A stretch of DNA of 64,000 bases. It comes from Photobacterium sp. TLY01. Lineage in GTDB: Bacteria; Pseudomonadota; Gammaproteobacteria; Enterobacterales; Vibrionaceae. The position numbers were made by a program, and so were the translations under genes. Location: assembly GCF_021432065.1 (NCBI RefSeq), contig NZ_CP090364.1:2556601-2620600 (forward strand), written 5' to 3'. Below, piece after piece: positions 19,018 through 30,700 of this stretch; within the stretch, counting starts at the first letter, position 1, and the number at the start of each line of letters is the position of its first letter. The notes beneath the pieces were generated by a model. The model was not told where the DNA came from and searched no databases. It saw nothing but the letters and a program-made list of their open reading frames with translations.

Positions 19018-19818
19018 TTAACCGGCGATCTGCTGCCAGTCCGCCTGACGACGCGGCACAATCACAGGCGCATCATCAAACGGCGCTTTCAGAATATCGA
19101 CATGGGTATTGTAGAGCTTGTCGATCATCGGCTTGGTAATCACTTCCGCCACTGGCCCTGCTGCGACCACGCCCTGCTCACCAATCGCCACCAGTTCATC
19201 ACAGTAACGCGCGGCTGCGGCCAGATCATGGATCACCAGCACCACGGTTTTACCCATCGCCACCATCTGGCTGATGCTTTCCATCACTTCAATCTGATGG
19301 CCGATATCCAGCGCACTGGTCGGCTCATCAAGCAGGATCACATCGGTATCCTGCGCCAGAATCATCGCCAGCCAGGCACGCTGGCGCTGGCCGCCGGACA
19401 AACTGGCCACAGGTTGCTGCAGCAAAGCTTCCAGCTTCATCCACTGAATGGCTTTGGCGACCTGAGCGGCATCGTCGTCGCTCCACTGGCTGAACCAACC
19501 CTGATGGGGATGACGACCGTACTGCACCAGTTGTTCCACCGTGATCCCGGCCGGGCTGATGGGCTGCTGCGGCAGGAAAGCCAGTACTTTGGCCAGCGCT
19601 TTCATCGAGTAGTCCGCCAGCGATTTGCCGTTCAGGATGATCTCGCCCTGCTGCGGTGCCAGTTGTTTGGCCATCATCTTGAGCAGCGTCGATTTGCCGC
19701 CACCGTTCGGACCGACAATGCCCACCAGCTTGCCTTTACCCAGACAAAATGAGACATCCTTGAGGACGGTCTTGCTCTCGTAGGAAAACCCTACGCCTGT
19801 CATCGTTAACGCGGTCAT
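19018..19818 (-). CDS. Ferric-siderophore ABC transporter, ATP-binding protein (FepC-like)
   Basis: A 266-aa ATPase with Walker A GPNGGGKST, Q-loop FLPQQP, signature LSGGQRQRAWLA, Walker B VILLDEPTSALD and the switch His in VIHDLAAA. It belongs to the FecE/FepC/FhuC family and powers periplasm-to-cytosol import of ferri-siderophore. Its ATG overlaps the upstream permease stop by one base (TAATG), so the three genes form one coupled operon. The substrate is most likely the catecholate made by the adjacent NRPS genes. Confidence 0.95.
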   Translation of the reverse strand: MTALTMTGVGFSYESKTVLKDVSFCLGKGKLVGIVGPNGGGKSTLLKMMAKQLAPQQGEIILNGKSLADYSMKALAKVLAFLPQQPISPAGITVEQLVQYGRHPHQGWFSQWSDDDAAQVAKAIQWMKLEALLQQPVASLSGGQRQRAWLAMILAQDTDVILLDEPTSALDIGHQIEVMESISQMVAMGKTVVLVIHDLAAAARYCDELVAIGEQGVVAAGPVAEVITKPMIDKLYNTHVDILKAPFDDAPVIVPRRQADWQQIAG

Positions 19819-20918
19819 TAGTCGGCCTGTCCTTTATCTCGCAGTAGAAAAATAAATAGCATGATACCGCCCAGAATACGGGTCATAATCCCGGTCGCCA
19901 CTTCGTGAGGATCGGCTAGCACCCGGACCAGAGTATCACTCAGCAGGAGTAACAATGCGCCCAGCATGGCCGCGGTCCAGAGCGGCACAATGCGCCCCCG
20001 GAGCAAAAAGCTCGCAATAATGGGGGCCGCCATGGCGATAAACACCACAGGGCCGCCGATGGCCGTGCCCAGCGCGGCGATCAGGATCGCCAGCATCAGA
20101 ATCGCCACCTGCACCCGGCTGACGTTGACGCCCAGACTTTGGGCGGTCGGCAGTCCCAGCCGCAGCACATCCAGCTGGCGGGAGAAGTAAATCACCGCCG
20201 GACTGAGTAACAGCAGCAGCCCGGCCACCGGCAGGCTGACGCTGTAGCCCTGACCGACAAAGTTGCCCATGGTCCAGAAGTACACGCTGCTGACATGCAC
20301 GATAGATTCAGTCGACATCAGAAATTCGCCCACAGCGCGCATCAGCTCCGAGACCCCGATGCCGATCACCACAAACAGATAGCCCTGCTCGCCGGGGTTA
20401 CGGCACAGCATATAGAGCATTACCGCCGCCACCACCGCACCCAGTGGCGCAGCCCACCAGGGCCAGGAGCCCAGCGTGAGGTACAAGGTAAAAAAGGTGA
20501 TCGCCAGTGTGGCCCCTTCATTGACCCCGACCATATCCGGGGTCGCCAGCCGGTTACGTACCAGCGTTTGGATCATACAGCCCGACAGCCCCATGGCCGC
20601 ACCAGCCACCAACACGGCCACCACGCGGGGCAGACGAATTTTAAACACCATGATCTCGACCATGCGGGTCGATTCCCCCAGCAGGGCTTTGAGCGCCAGC
20701 CAGGGCGTGAGTTTGGCCGAACCGATACTGATCGCCAGCAGGCTCATCGCCACCAGCGCCAGCATCAGCAAAGCACCAATGAAAACGGCCCGTCGCTCCA
20801 CCAGCAGGGTCTTGTTACCGAACTGCCACAACCACTTACCGTGCGGAACATGCGGCGGCGTAAACGCCTTATCCTGACTCGGGCTTGCAGCCATGTGCTG
20901 CGAGAGACTCTTTTCCAT
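19818..20918 (-). CDS. Ferric-siderophore ABC transporter permease (FepG-like)
   Basis: 366 aa from ATG 20918, with AGGAG 9 bp upstream; a TTG at 20921 is an alternative. It is a FecCD-family permease with about nine or ten membrane segments. Conserved parts include RLPRVVAVLVAGAAMGLSG, the NRLATPDMVGVNEGA region and the GGPVVFIAMAAP loop, the EAA-like site that contacts the ATPase. It has a cytosolic N-terminal extension of about 40 residues. It pairs with the 348-aa permease upstream to form the channel. Confidence 0.94.
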   Translation of the reverse strand: MEKSLSQHMAASPSQDKAFTPPHVPHGKWLWQFGNKTLLVERRAVFIGALLMLALVAMSLLAISIGSAKLTPWLALKALLGESTRMVEIMVFKIRLPRVVAVLVAGAAMGLSGCMIQTLVRNRLATPDMVGVNEGATLAITFFTLYLTLGSWPWWAAPLGAVVAAVMLYMLCRNPGEQGYLFVVIGIGVSELMRAVGEFLMSTESIVHVSSVYFWTMGNFVGQGYSVSLPVAGLLLLLSPAVIYFSRQLDVLRLGLPTAQSLGVNVSRVQVAILMLAILIAALGTAIGGPVVFIAMAAPIIASFLLRGRIVPLWTAAMLGALLLLLSDTLVRVLADPHEVATGIMTRILGGIMLFIFLLRDKGQAD

Positions 20919-20929
20919 CAACTGTGCTC

Positions 20930-21976
20930 CTACTTCACCGCCAGCAAGGAGCGGAAACCACCGCGCCGGACCACGCCAATCAGCACAGGCGCTCCGATCA
21001 TCGCCAGCAATACCCCATTCGGCATTTCATAAGGCTGAATCATCCAGCGGGCCAGAATATCGGCAATCAGGATAAAACAGACCCCGAACAGCGCCGAGAA
21101 AATCACCTGTACCGACAGCCGAACCGGCTCCACCATGCGGGCACAATAAGCCGCCAGAAAACCGACAAAGCTGATCGGCCCAGCCACCGAAATGGCACAG
21201 GCGGTAAACAGGGTCGAGGCCAGCAGTACGCCGATGCGTACCCAATGCGTATTAATGCCCAGCGATCGGGCCTGCTGTTCGCCAAGCTGCATCATGGTGA
21301 GCTGACGGGCCAGCAGAAAGGTCAGCACGATGGCGGCCAGCATAAAGGGTGATATCAGCGCCATCGCCGTCATATCGGCCGCGGCCAGCGAACCCAGGTT
21401 CCAGAACCGGAACTGATCCAGCACCACCTGGTTCGACAGCAAAATATAATTGGATAAACCGCCAAAGGTCGCGTTCATCGCCACCCCGACCAGGATCAGT
21501 TTGAGCGGGCTGGACTTGCCCATCACATGGCCCACCAGCAGCACCACGATGTTACCGGCCAGCGCCCCCAGTCCGGACCAGACCAGATACCCCTGAGCGG
21601 ATTCGACACCAAAATAGGTCAGACCGGTGACCAGCCCCAGCACCGCGCCGGCATTGACGCCAAGCAACCCCGGCTCAGCCAGCGGGTTACGGGTGGCGCT
21701 TTGAAGTAAAGAGGCGGCCAGTGACAGGCTGACACCGACCATCAGGGCACACAGGGTGCGCGGCAAGCGCAGGGTATCCATCACCATGGTCATGTGTTCT
21801 GACGGCTCAATGGCAGAGAAATAGTAGGCCAGCGCTTCTGCTGCGCCGTATTCCCCGGCACCAACCGACATCGACATCACTGAAAAAAAACAGACACTGA
21901 ACACGCCTGCTCCGAGCCAGACGAGTTGACGTTTCGACACGCTTGCAACTCCATGTATAACAACGAGGCTGAGCAT
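20930..21976 (-). CDS. Ferric-siderophore ABC transporter permease (FepD-like)
   Basis: A 348-aa FecCD-family permease with LRLPRTLCALMVGVSLSLA, the RNPLAEPGLLGVNAGAVLG signature and AGPISFVGFLAAYCARM near the C-terminus. About ten transmembrane helices are expected. The start could be ATG 21976 or a GTG about 12 codons later that has GGAG before it. It is the first gene of the permease-permease-ATPase operon. It is divergent from the binding-protein gene, with a Fur-like site between them. Confidence 0.93.
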   Translation of the reverse strand: MLSLVVIHGVASVSKRQLVWLGAGVFSVCFFSVMSMSVGAGEYGAAEALAYYFSAIEPSEHMTMVMDTLRLPRTLCALMVGVSLSLAASLLQSATRNPLAEPGLLGVNAGAVLGLVTGLTYFGVESAQGYLVWSGLGALAGNIVVLLVGHVMGKSSPLKLILVGVAMNATFGGLSNYILLSNQVVLDQFRFWNLGSLAAADMTAMALISPFMLAAIVLTFLLARQLTMMQLGEQQARSLGINTHWVRIGVLLASTLFTACAISVAGPISFVGFLAAYCARMVEPVRLSVQVIFSALFGVCFILIADILARWMIQPYEMPNGVLLAMIGAPVLIGVVRRGGFRSLLAVK

Positions 21977-22012
21977 GATATCAATCCGCCTTTTCTTAGA
22001 ACAGCATTAAAT

Positions 22013-22031
22013 AAAAATAGTTCTCAATATC
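22013..22031. promoter_or_regulatory. Fur-like site in the fepD/fepB divergent promoter
   Basis: On the minus strand GATATTGAGAACTATTTTT matches the 19-bp Fur consensus at about 13 positions. It is placed between the divergent transporter genes. Confidence 0.45.
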
Positions 22032-22095
22032 TTTATTAAGTACAATTCGAAAAGATTCATTCACTTCATTGAGATGCATAATAAGGAGCGTTATT

Positions 22096-23028
22096 TTGCT
22101 ACGAAGTCTGTTTACGGCCCTGATTCTGTTCTGCATGGCGAGTCAGGCCAGTGCTGCCGACACCCGCATCATCGAAGATGCCCTGGGTGAGAAAGTTACC
22201 GTCCCCGCCCATCCGAAACGTGTCATTACCCTCAGCGAGATCGATCTGGATACCGCCCTCGCGCTGGGCATGACGCCGATCGGCACTGTCAACGGTCGCG
22301 GCCAGCAAACCCTGCCCCGTTATCTGACCCCGGCGATTCAGGGCGATATTCAGATCGTTGGCGATCTGTCCCGCCCGAATCTGGAAACCATTCTTGAGCT
22401 GGAGCCGGATCTGATCCTGACCGCACCCAACCGTCCTGAGGTAATTGAACTGCTGGGCGAAATCGCCCCGACTGTGGTGACCTTCAACTACGGCGAAAAC
22501 TGGAAAAGCGTGTTCCAGCGCACCGCCAATATCCTGAACCGCCAGGCGGACGCCGATGCCTTCATGGCGCGTTATCAGGCACATGCGGAACAAACCAAAC
22601 AGGCAATTGGTGACAAACTGGGCCAGACCATCAGCGTGGTGCGCTGGAACCCGAAAGGACCGGCTTATATGTTCCACGACTCCTTTGCCAGCCAGGTGAT
22701 TGCCGATGTCGGCATGAAACGACCTGAGAACCAGCAGGATCCGGGTCATACTCACTCTATGTCCCTGAGCCTGGAAGCCTTGGCTGTACTGGACGGCGAC
22801 TGGATGGTGATCGGCACGCTGAGCACGTCAGGGGAAGCCGTTGAAGCCATGAAGCAGGCCGAGAATACTCCAGCCTTCCGCCAGTTGAGCGCCATCGAAT
22901 CCGGCCGCTTCGCACCGGTTGACGGTTCGCTGTGGACCTCGGTCGGCGGCCCGCTGGCTGCGCTGAAAGTGATGGATGACATCGCCAGACTGGTCAATAC
23001 GCCGGATGCTCAGCAGCTGACGCAGTAA
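22096..23028 (+). CDS. Periplasmic ferric-siderophore-binding protein (FepB-like)
   Basis: 310 aa if started at TTG 22096, which has AAGGAG 8 bp upstream. No ATG exists in frame near the N-terminus; TTG 22069 is the next option. A signal peptide (LFTALILFCMASQASA) is followed by the class III binding fold with PKRVITLSEIDLDTALALGM, NLETILELEPDLIL and GGPLAALKVMDDIA. It captures ferri-siderophore in the periplasm and hands it to the FepDG-like permeases encoded divergently. Confidence 0.93.
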   Translation: MLRSLFTALILFCMASQASAADTRIIEDALGEKVTVPAHPKRVITLSEIDLDTALALGMTPIGTVNGRGQQTLPRYLTPAIQGDIQIVGDLSRPNLETILELEPDLILTAPNRPEVIELLGEIAPTVVTFNYGENWKSVFQRTANILNRQADADAFMARYQAHAEQTKQAIGDKLGQTISVVRWNPKGPAYMFHDSFASQVIADVGMKRPENQQDPGHTHSMSLSLEALAVLDGDWMVIGTLSTSGEAVEAMKQAENTPAFRQLSAIESGRFAPVDGSLWTSVGGPLAALKVMDDIARLVNTPDAQQLTQ

Positions 23029-23103
23029 GCGCTCACCGAGCCAACGTTGTCCTCAGAAGCGCTTCGATAAGTAAGAAAGATGATAAGTAAGAAAGATCAG
23101 CGA

Positions 23104-23139
23104 TAAAAAAACCGCCTGACGTCAATCAGGCGGTTTTTT
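23104..23139. terminator. Strong bidirectional terminator
   Basis: Perfect stem CCGCCTGA/TCAGGCGG (23112-23119, 23126-23133) with A6 before and T6 after. It separates the binding-protein gene from the convergent NRPS operon. Confidence 0.9.
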
Positions 23140-23159
23140 CGTTGTGGCAACAGGCCAGA

Positions 23160-24701
23160 TTAACCGGCAGCGAGCCGTTTGCGATCCACTTTTCCGCTGG
23201 CGGTTGTCGGCAGGCGGGCCAGCCAGACAAAGCGCCCCGGGATCATATAACCGGGCAGATGGGCAGAAAGCGCCTTGCGCAGTTGCAGACGAGTCATCGC
23301 CGGCGCATCGCTCCCGCTTTGCTCACCCTGTTCCAGATAGGCAACCAGCGTTGCCTGCTCGCCTTCGCCTTCCAGCGTGACGGCTGCATCCCTGACTGCA
23401 TCCAGATGACGAAGCCGCGCTTCAATCTCACCCAGCTCGATCCGGTAGCCTCGCAGTTTGACCTGACCGTCCAGGCGACCAAAATACTGATAGCGGTCTT
23501 CCGCCAGTCGCCGGACGCGATCTCCGGTCCGGTAATAGCGCAGGCCGTCGCTGCGGGTGACAAACTGACGCGCGGTCAGATCTGCCCGTTGCCAGTAACC
23601 GTCACTGAGCGCATCGCCATGAATACACAGCTCCCCTTCCTGACCCACAGCGACCAGCTGATCCGTTTCATCCAGCACCAGATGACCATAACCGGCCAGA
23701 CTGTGGCCGATGGTGATCGGCTGATCTGGCTGCACCTGTGACATCAGTGACCAGACCGTCGCTTCTGTCGGACCATAGCAGTTCCACAGCACCGCGCAGC
23801 GTGATAATAACTGCTGCGCCAGTCCGCTATCCAAGGCTTCCCCGCCAGTGAGTGCGGTCAGACCGGCCTGCCCTTGCCAGCCGGTATTGACCAGCATTCG
23901 CCAGAAAGTCGGCGTGGCCTGAAGCGTATTGACCGAGGGATAACGTGTCAGAATAGCGGCAACCGCATGGGGATCTTTATGTTCCTCACTGTTGGTTAGG
24001 CGCAAACGGCCCCCCACCAGCAAAGGAGCAAAAATCTCCAGCATCGAGATATCAAACGCAATCGTAGTGATCAGCAGCCAGTGACACTTGTCATCCAGTC
24101 CCAGTCGTTCCACGGCGGCGCACAAGAAGGTTACCAGCGCCTGATGGCTGATCACCACCCCTTTGGGCTTGCCGGTCGAGCCTGAAGTAAACATCATGTA
24201 GGCCGTGGTGTCCGGACCCAGCGAAGGCGAACGCATGGGTGTCGTATGACCTGCTTGCGAATCCGCTGCAGCGTCAGGATCCAACGCCAGCACCGGACAG
24301 CAAAAGTCGATCAGCGCAGCATGCTCCCTTGCCGTTTCCAGTACCGCATCCAATTGCGCTTCTTGCGCAATATCTTTTAACCGCCCCGCAGGAAACAAGG
24401 GATCCAGCGGCACGAAAGCAATACCAGAGAACAGACAGGCCAGTAAGGTCGCGATCAGGGCCGGTGAACGCTCGACATGGATCCCCACCCGACTGCCCGG
24501 CTGCAAACCCGCCTGACTCAGCTGCTGCTGAACCCGGCTGACTTCCGCCAGCAATTCGCGATAACTGATGGATTGCTCGCCAAAGGCAATCGCCTCCCGT
24601 CCGGATTCGGCCGCCCCGATCAGGGCGGCCTCCAGCATAGCGGTGAAGTGAAGCGGTGTGAAAGCCAGGCTTTCCTCACCGGGATCGTTACTCACCAACA
24701 T
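23160..24701 (-). CDS. amoH: Stand-alone NRPS adenylation domain, glycine-type code (AmoH-like)
   Basis: 513 aa from ATG 24701, which has GGGAGG 6 bp upstream; it overlaps the preceding NRPS stop by 14 bp. It is a lone A domain: TSGSTGKPKG (A3, about residue 165), NCYGPTEATVW (A5), YRTGDRV (A7), GRLDGQVKLRGYRIELGEIE (A8) and the A10 Lys in TTASGKVDRKRL. The specificity residues read by eye are D-I-L-Q-L-G-C-V-W-K, equal at 8 of 10 positions to the common glycine code DILQLGLIWK. It has no carrier or condensation domain, so it must load a carrier in trans. The best candidate is the A-less terminal C-PCP of the preceding gene. Its position and type match AmoH of amonabactin loci as I remember them. 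Confidence 0.85.
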   Translation of the reverse strand: MLVSNDPGEESLAFTPLHFTAMLEAALIGAAESGREAIAFGEQSISYRELLAEVSRVQQQLSQAGLQPGSRVGIHVERSPALIATLLACLFSGIAFVPLDPLFPAGRLKDIAQEAQLDAVLETAREHAALIDFCCPVLALDPDAAADSQAGHTTPMRSPSLGPDTTAYMMFTSGSTGKPKGVVISHQALVTFLCAAVERLGLDDKCHWLLITTIAFDISMLEIFAPLLVGGRLRLTNSEEHKDPHAVAAILTRYPSVNTLQATPTFWRMLVNTGWQGQAGLTALTGGEALDSGLAQQLLSRCAVLWNCYGPTEATVWSLMSQVQPDQPITIGHSLAGYGHLVLDETDQLVAVGQEGELCIHGDALSDGYWQRADLTARQFVTRSDGLRYYRTGDRVRRLAEDRYQYFGRLDGQVKLRGYRIELGEIEARLRHLDAVRDAAVTLEGEGEQATLVAYLEQGEQSGSDAPAMTRLQLRKALSAHLPGYMIPGRFVWLARLPTTASGKVDRKRLAAG

Positions 24702-27700
24702 CGACGGCCTCCCTTTCGGATTGAACGGCACCAGCGCGTTGCACACGATCACCACTCAGTGCCCGGCACATCGCATCCGGTGTGGCATGCTGATACAGGA
24801 AGGCTAAAGTCACAGGCTGGGTGACCCCCACCGCCGACACATCATGCATATTCAGCGCATGATTCAGACGTTGTACCAGGCCAATGGCCGCCAGAGAATC
24901 GATCCCCAGCGCACACAGAGGCTGATGCCAGGCGTCATGGTCCGGTGTGACTGACTGCGACGTGCTTTGTTGCCAGACTTCACTGATCAAGAGTGCCACT
25001 TCAGCTGACATCACGCCCGGCTCAGGGTGCGTTTGATCCGGCTCTGACTGAGTCTTCGCCGCCTGAGACGACAAGATCTGAGTCGCTCCCTCGACCGGGG
25101 TCAGCGGCAATGCCTGTTGCGGATCGGCGGCGATCACTTGCTGCAGCTCCACCTGCCATAACCTCAGCACCTCGCTGGCCCGTGATGGCGCCACCTGCAT
25201 GGCATCAAACTCAAAGCGCAGCGATAACTGGCCGCCCACTTCATTGACCACCAGACTGAGCGGGATCTCCACTTTTTCAAACGCCGGGCCAAACTCAGGA
25301 CGCAGTCTTGCATCATCCGCTCGGGCCTGAGGATTCGCCTCAGCGCGCGGATAGTTCTCATAAACAAACACGCAGTCAAACAGTCGGCTGCGTCCGGCCT
25401 GCAAGGCCATCAGCGACTGAGTCGCATGCTGGTTCAGCGCCATGGCTTCTCCCTGCAACTGCGTCAGCTGGCTGGCCAGCGAGTCGCCATCCTGCCAGCG
25501 CATAACCAGCGGCAAGGTGTTGATATACAGGCCGACACTGGCAGCAATCCCGGTTACCGGCGCATCTCGCCCCGGCACCACATTGCCCACAATGGTCGTG
25601 TTTTTCGATGGCTGGCCGGTCAGGCGGGCAACCAGTCGGTGCCAGGCAAATTGTGCCACGGTACTGTGAGTCACACCGACCTGACGCGCAAAGTCTTGCA
25701 GCGCCGTCTGAGCTGGCGTGCTCAGCACGGTTTTCACGACTTCAGGCTGTTGTTGCAGTGGTGATGATGCAAAGTCCGGCCCGAACAGCGCCGTTAAATC
25801 ATCAGCCTGAGCCGTTGCCAGCGCTTTACCTGCCCAGAAGGCCGCCGTATCCGACTGGCTGCGTACCGCGTACGCTGCGTGATCCAGATAGGCCTGATCG
25901 ACTGGCAGCCCCCCGGAGCAATCGTCACCCTCATGATCCGCCAGTGCCTCATAAGCCTGATGCAGCGCGGCAAACAGACGCGGGCCACTCCAGCCGTCAA
26001 TCGCAGCATGGTGACAACTGAAGATCACCCGGATGTCATCCTCAGCCAGTCGGAAACAGCGCACACGCAGCAAGGCATCGCCATCCAGCGCCATACCACG
26101 CTGACGATCGTGCTGGCAGTATTCGGCGATCAGTGCTTCAGCATCGTCCTCACCCATCAGATCCACCACCTCGAACGGTAGAACCGGCTGACGTTGCACC
26201 ACCTGGATCAGTTGATCACCCATGTGATGCGGGCCGCTCAGCACGGTGCGTAAGGCCGGGTAAGCTGCCAAGACGGCCTGCCATGCCTGCTGGTAACGCA
26301 TCAGATCCACCGGCTGACGGTAACGGATCGGCGTTTGCAGCAGATAGGCTTCATCGTCCGGGCAACGCTGCTGATGGGCAAACATACTTTGCTGCAGCGA
26401 CGAAGCCGGCAGCAATGTTTCGATCGCAAAGCGCTTGCTCAGCCCGTCCAGTTCCGGCTGTGTCAGACGCACCAGCGGATAATCCGATGGTGTCGACTGC
26501 CGCCCGTGGGACTTCGCATGCTGCTCGCAGAAGTGGATCATCTCCAGCAGGTTGGCTTTGAAAGCCGCCATGAACTGTTCGCTCAGCGCCTGATCCAGCA
26601 CCCCGACCTGACGCAGTGTCAGCTGGCCGTCGTAGATCCCGCCATGCAGACTGAGCAGCTCAGCGCCCGGATTCAGTGGTGAAGCCGTTTGTCCCGGCAC
26701 CACAGGTAAGGGCCGCCACAGTTCAGCCTGCTGCCCCTGCTTCTGGGTCTGACGGCCCAGATAATTCAGGACAACCGGCGAGAAAGTGAGCTGTTCACCC
26801 TGTGGGTGGTAGCTGCGCAGCGCGTTGAAACCCACCCCGTTATCCGGGATCCGGCGCAGATTTTCCTTGGCCTGTTTGATGGTTTCTGCCAGTGATGGCT
26901 GTACCGCCACTGTGCAAGGATAAGCACTGGTAAACCAGCCTACGGTACGACTGACATCCAGCTGTGCACCAATCTCTTCCCGGCCATGGCCTTCGAGCAT
27001 CACAGTGGACTGTTCGCCCCAGCCCAGCGCCTTGATCGTCACACTCAGGGCAGACAGCAACAGATCCCGCACTTCAGTGCTGAACGCGGTATTGGCCGGT
27101 CCCACCAGACGGTCAGTCTCTGCCTGATCCAGCTGCAATATGGCCTGACTCGGAATGACATTGCCGTCTTTGTCTTGGTTGCGTGTGGCAGGCAGCGCGC
27201 TGTGATTGACGTGCTCAAGCTGGCTGCGCCAGTAATCAAACTGCGCCGGATGGCGCTCGGCGTAATCCTTCAGCGCTTCGCCCCACTGACGGTAGCTGGA
27301 GGTTTTCTCCGCCAGCGGCAGTCCTTGTGACAAGCGCTGCAGATCATCAGCCAGAATCCGCCAGGAGACCGCATCCACCACCCAGTGGTGCAGCGCCAGG
27401 AACAGACCGGTCTGGGACGTCGTCGCATCCTCACCCGGTAAATGACGAATTCGAGCCCAGGCCATCACAGGCCCGTTTTCCAGATCAAACTGCGACTGCA
27501 GCGCTGTCAGGGCATCATACAATTGCTCTTGCGTCATCCCGGCGGCATCCAGCTCTGTCAGCTCAGGGACAGTCACAGAGGCCTGATAACGCTGGCGCCG
27601 CACGCCATTTTCTTCAGTGACCCGCAGACGCAAGGCATCATGATGGGCCAGTAACCGGGTCATGATCTCAGTCAGGCGGGCCGAATCCAGATCCGGAATG

Positions 27701-30700
27701 GCCAGCACCACCGCCTGGTTCCAGTGCGCCGGACGGGCGAAAGGCTGGGCATCGAACCAGCGCTGAATCGGATGCAAATCAAAGCTGCCGGACAGCTGGC
27801 CCTGCTCAGCATCAACCGCCCGTTCAGTCTCAGCATGCGCAGCCAGGGTCCGGCACAGTTTGCGTACCGTCTTGGCTTCAAACACATCTTTGACGGTACA
27901 GGCAAAACCGGCATCACGCAGGCGGGTATTGAGCTGGATACTCAGGATTGAGTCACCGCCGAGGCGGAAGAAATCGTCTTCCACGCCCAGTTCGGTATTG
28001 AGCACCTCACGCCAGATAGCCAGCACCCTGGCTTCCATCTCATTTTCCGGCTGGACCCCGTCTCCTGTCGCGATCTGACGCTCAGGCAGGCGGCTGATAT
28101 CCAGCTTGCCGTTGACCGTCAGTGGTAATTCATCGAGCACAATCAGTTCGACCGGCACCATGTACTCCGGCAAGATCCGTGCGGCGGCAGAGAGGATCTG
28201 CCCCGGAACCGGCGACTGGTTCGCAGCCGATGAAGTTTCTGCGGTGGCATAAGCCACCAGCTGTCGCTGCGCGCCTTCACCGGCGACAATCACCCGCACC
28301 TGATGCAGTTGCGGCGCCACTTTGGCGATCTGGCTTTCAATTTCGGCCAGTTCAATCCGGTAACCGCGCAGTTTCACCTGCTGATCCATGCGTCCCAGAT
28401 ATTCCACTTCGCCGTGATTGAGCCAGCGCGCCTTATCGCCGGTGCGATAACAGCGTACCGTCTGTCCCGCGACCTCCACGGTCACAAAGACTTTGGCCGT
28501 CAGTTCCGGCTGATTCAGATATCCCCGCGCCAGACCCAGACCAGCCAGACACAACTCACCCGCGACACCCACAGGGCATAGCTGGCCGTGCGCATCCAGG
28601 ATCAGCGCCTGCGTATTGTCGACCGGATGGCCGATAGTCACCGGCTCACCCGGTTGCAGTTCTTTCACCAGCGCGGTGACGGTAAATTCAGTCGGGCCAT
28701 ACATGTTCAGCAGGCGCAGTTTCCCCTGCCAGCTGGCTGCCAGTGTGGCCGGGCACGCTTCGCCACCGAAGCCGACCGTTCTGAGCGAACTCAACGGGCG
28801 CGGTGTCATGGCAGCAAACAGTGCCGTTGAGCTGATCATATGTGTGGCGCCGTGCGCCTCAGCCTGATCGAGCAAGGTTTCATCCGGTGTCCCGAGGGCC
28901 AGTTTTGCCCCGGCAAACAGCGGCAGGATGGCGGTCATATTCCCGGCGTCAAAAGCCAGCGACATCGGGTTCAGCATCACACTGTCCGGGGTCAGCGCCA
29001 GCCGGGCGGTATGGTCGGTCAGCACATTCACAAACGCGCCGTGCTCGACCTCCACCCCTTTCGGCAAACCGGTCGAGCCCGAGGTATAAATGACATAAGC
29101 CAGATCTTCCGCGCTGACATTCACGGCGGGCGGTGTGTCCGGCGCCTGAGACAGCGACGCGATGATCGGCCCATCGGTCACATTGATGATCTGGCAGCCC
29201 GTCAATGCCGCATGAGATTCAGCAAACTGCGCATCCGGTGCAATCACCACCGCCAGTTGGGCATCATCGACCAGATGCTGCAAGCGTGCGGTCGGATAGG
29301 CCGGGTCCAGCGGCACATAACTCATGCCAGCTTTCCAGGCAGCCAGCGCTGCCACCGCATACTGGGAAGTCCGACTGGCCACCACACCGATTTTCTTGTC
29401 TGTCTGCTGAGCCTCACCCGCCGGATGCTGACTCAGCAGGTAATGCGCCAGCCGGTTCGACGCCTGCTCCAGTGCCTGATACGTCAGTGTCTGGTCGCGC
29501 CCGGTCACCGCAGGCTGTGCAGGTGAGTCTGCGGCATGACGACTCACCTGCTCGTGGATCAGCATGGGTGCATCGACACGTGCCGGCAGATTTGCCAGTG
29601 CCTGAGCGATGCGGTCCTGATGCGCTTCATCCACCATAGGCAATTGCATGACATTAGCGAGCGGCGCCGCCAGAATGCCGTCCAGCAACGTCAGGAACAT
29701 CTGGGCAAAACGGGCGACCGTCTGATGTTCAAACACCCCTTTACTGTAGAGCCACTCCAGCCGGACACCGTCCACCAGTTCGGTGACTTTCAGTGACAGG
29801 TCGGTTTTTGCCGGCAGTACCGGCGTGGGTTCTTCCACCGCGCCACACCCCGGGATCAGATCATTGAAATCCACCTTGGCCTGATAGACCAGCATGATCT
29901 GGAAAATCGGGTTCAGGGCTGTGGTCCGGTCGGCCCCGATGGCTTCGCTGAGCGATTCAAAACGGAACAGCTGATGATCAAAGGCCGCCAGATCCTGCTC
30001 ACGGCAGTAGCGCAGATAGTCGCTAAAGCTCAGGTGCTCATCAAGCTGGGTCCGCAGCACGATGGTATTGACGAAAAAGCCCACCACATCTTCGATATCG
30101 GCACGCTCACGGTACGCCAGCGGTGTCCCGATCACTACGTCGTTATCGCCACCCAGGCGAGCCATCAGCAGCGAGAACACGGCATGCAGGCCGATAAAAT
30201 AAGAGCTGCTGTTCTGCTGACACAGACGCTGGAACTGCTGCCACTTCGGCAGGGGGATGGCAGAAAACACCAGCGCACCGTCATTGTTGTGGCTGGCCGG
30301 ACGCGGTTTATCCAGCGGCAGCGCATGCACTTCCGGGATGCCTTTCAGGCGCTCAACCCAGAACGGACGGAACTCTTCATGATAGTCCCGAAATGCCGGG
30401 GAATTGAGCCAGTGGGCGTAGTCGATATAGTTGACCGCGGTTGGTTTGACCGGCTGCTGCTGGTTATTCTGATAGGCCAGAAACGCCTGCTTGAAGTCGG
30501 CAAACATGTTTTTGACCGACCAGCCGTCAGAAATAATGTGGTGCTGGGTCAGCATCAGCAGATGTTCCGCCTCCCCAAGCTTCACCAGCTCAACCCGGGT
30601 CAGGCCGCCCTGCTCCAGATCAAACGGCCGGTAAATGTCTTCCTCGACCATTTTCAGCAGTGCCTGCTCCCGCGTGGCTTTGTCCAGGTGCGACAAGTCA

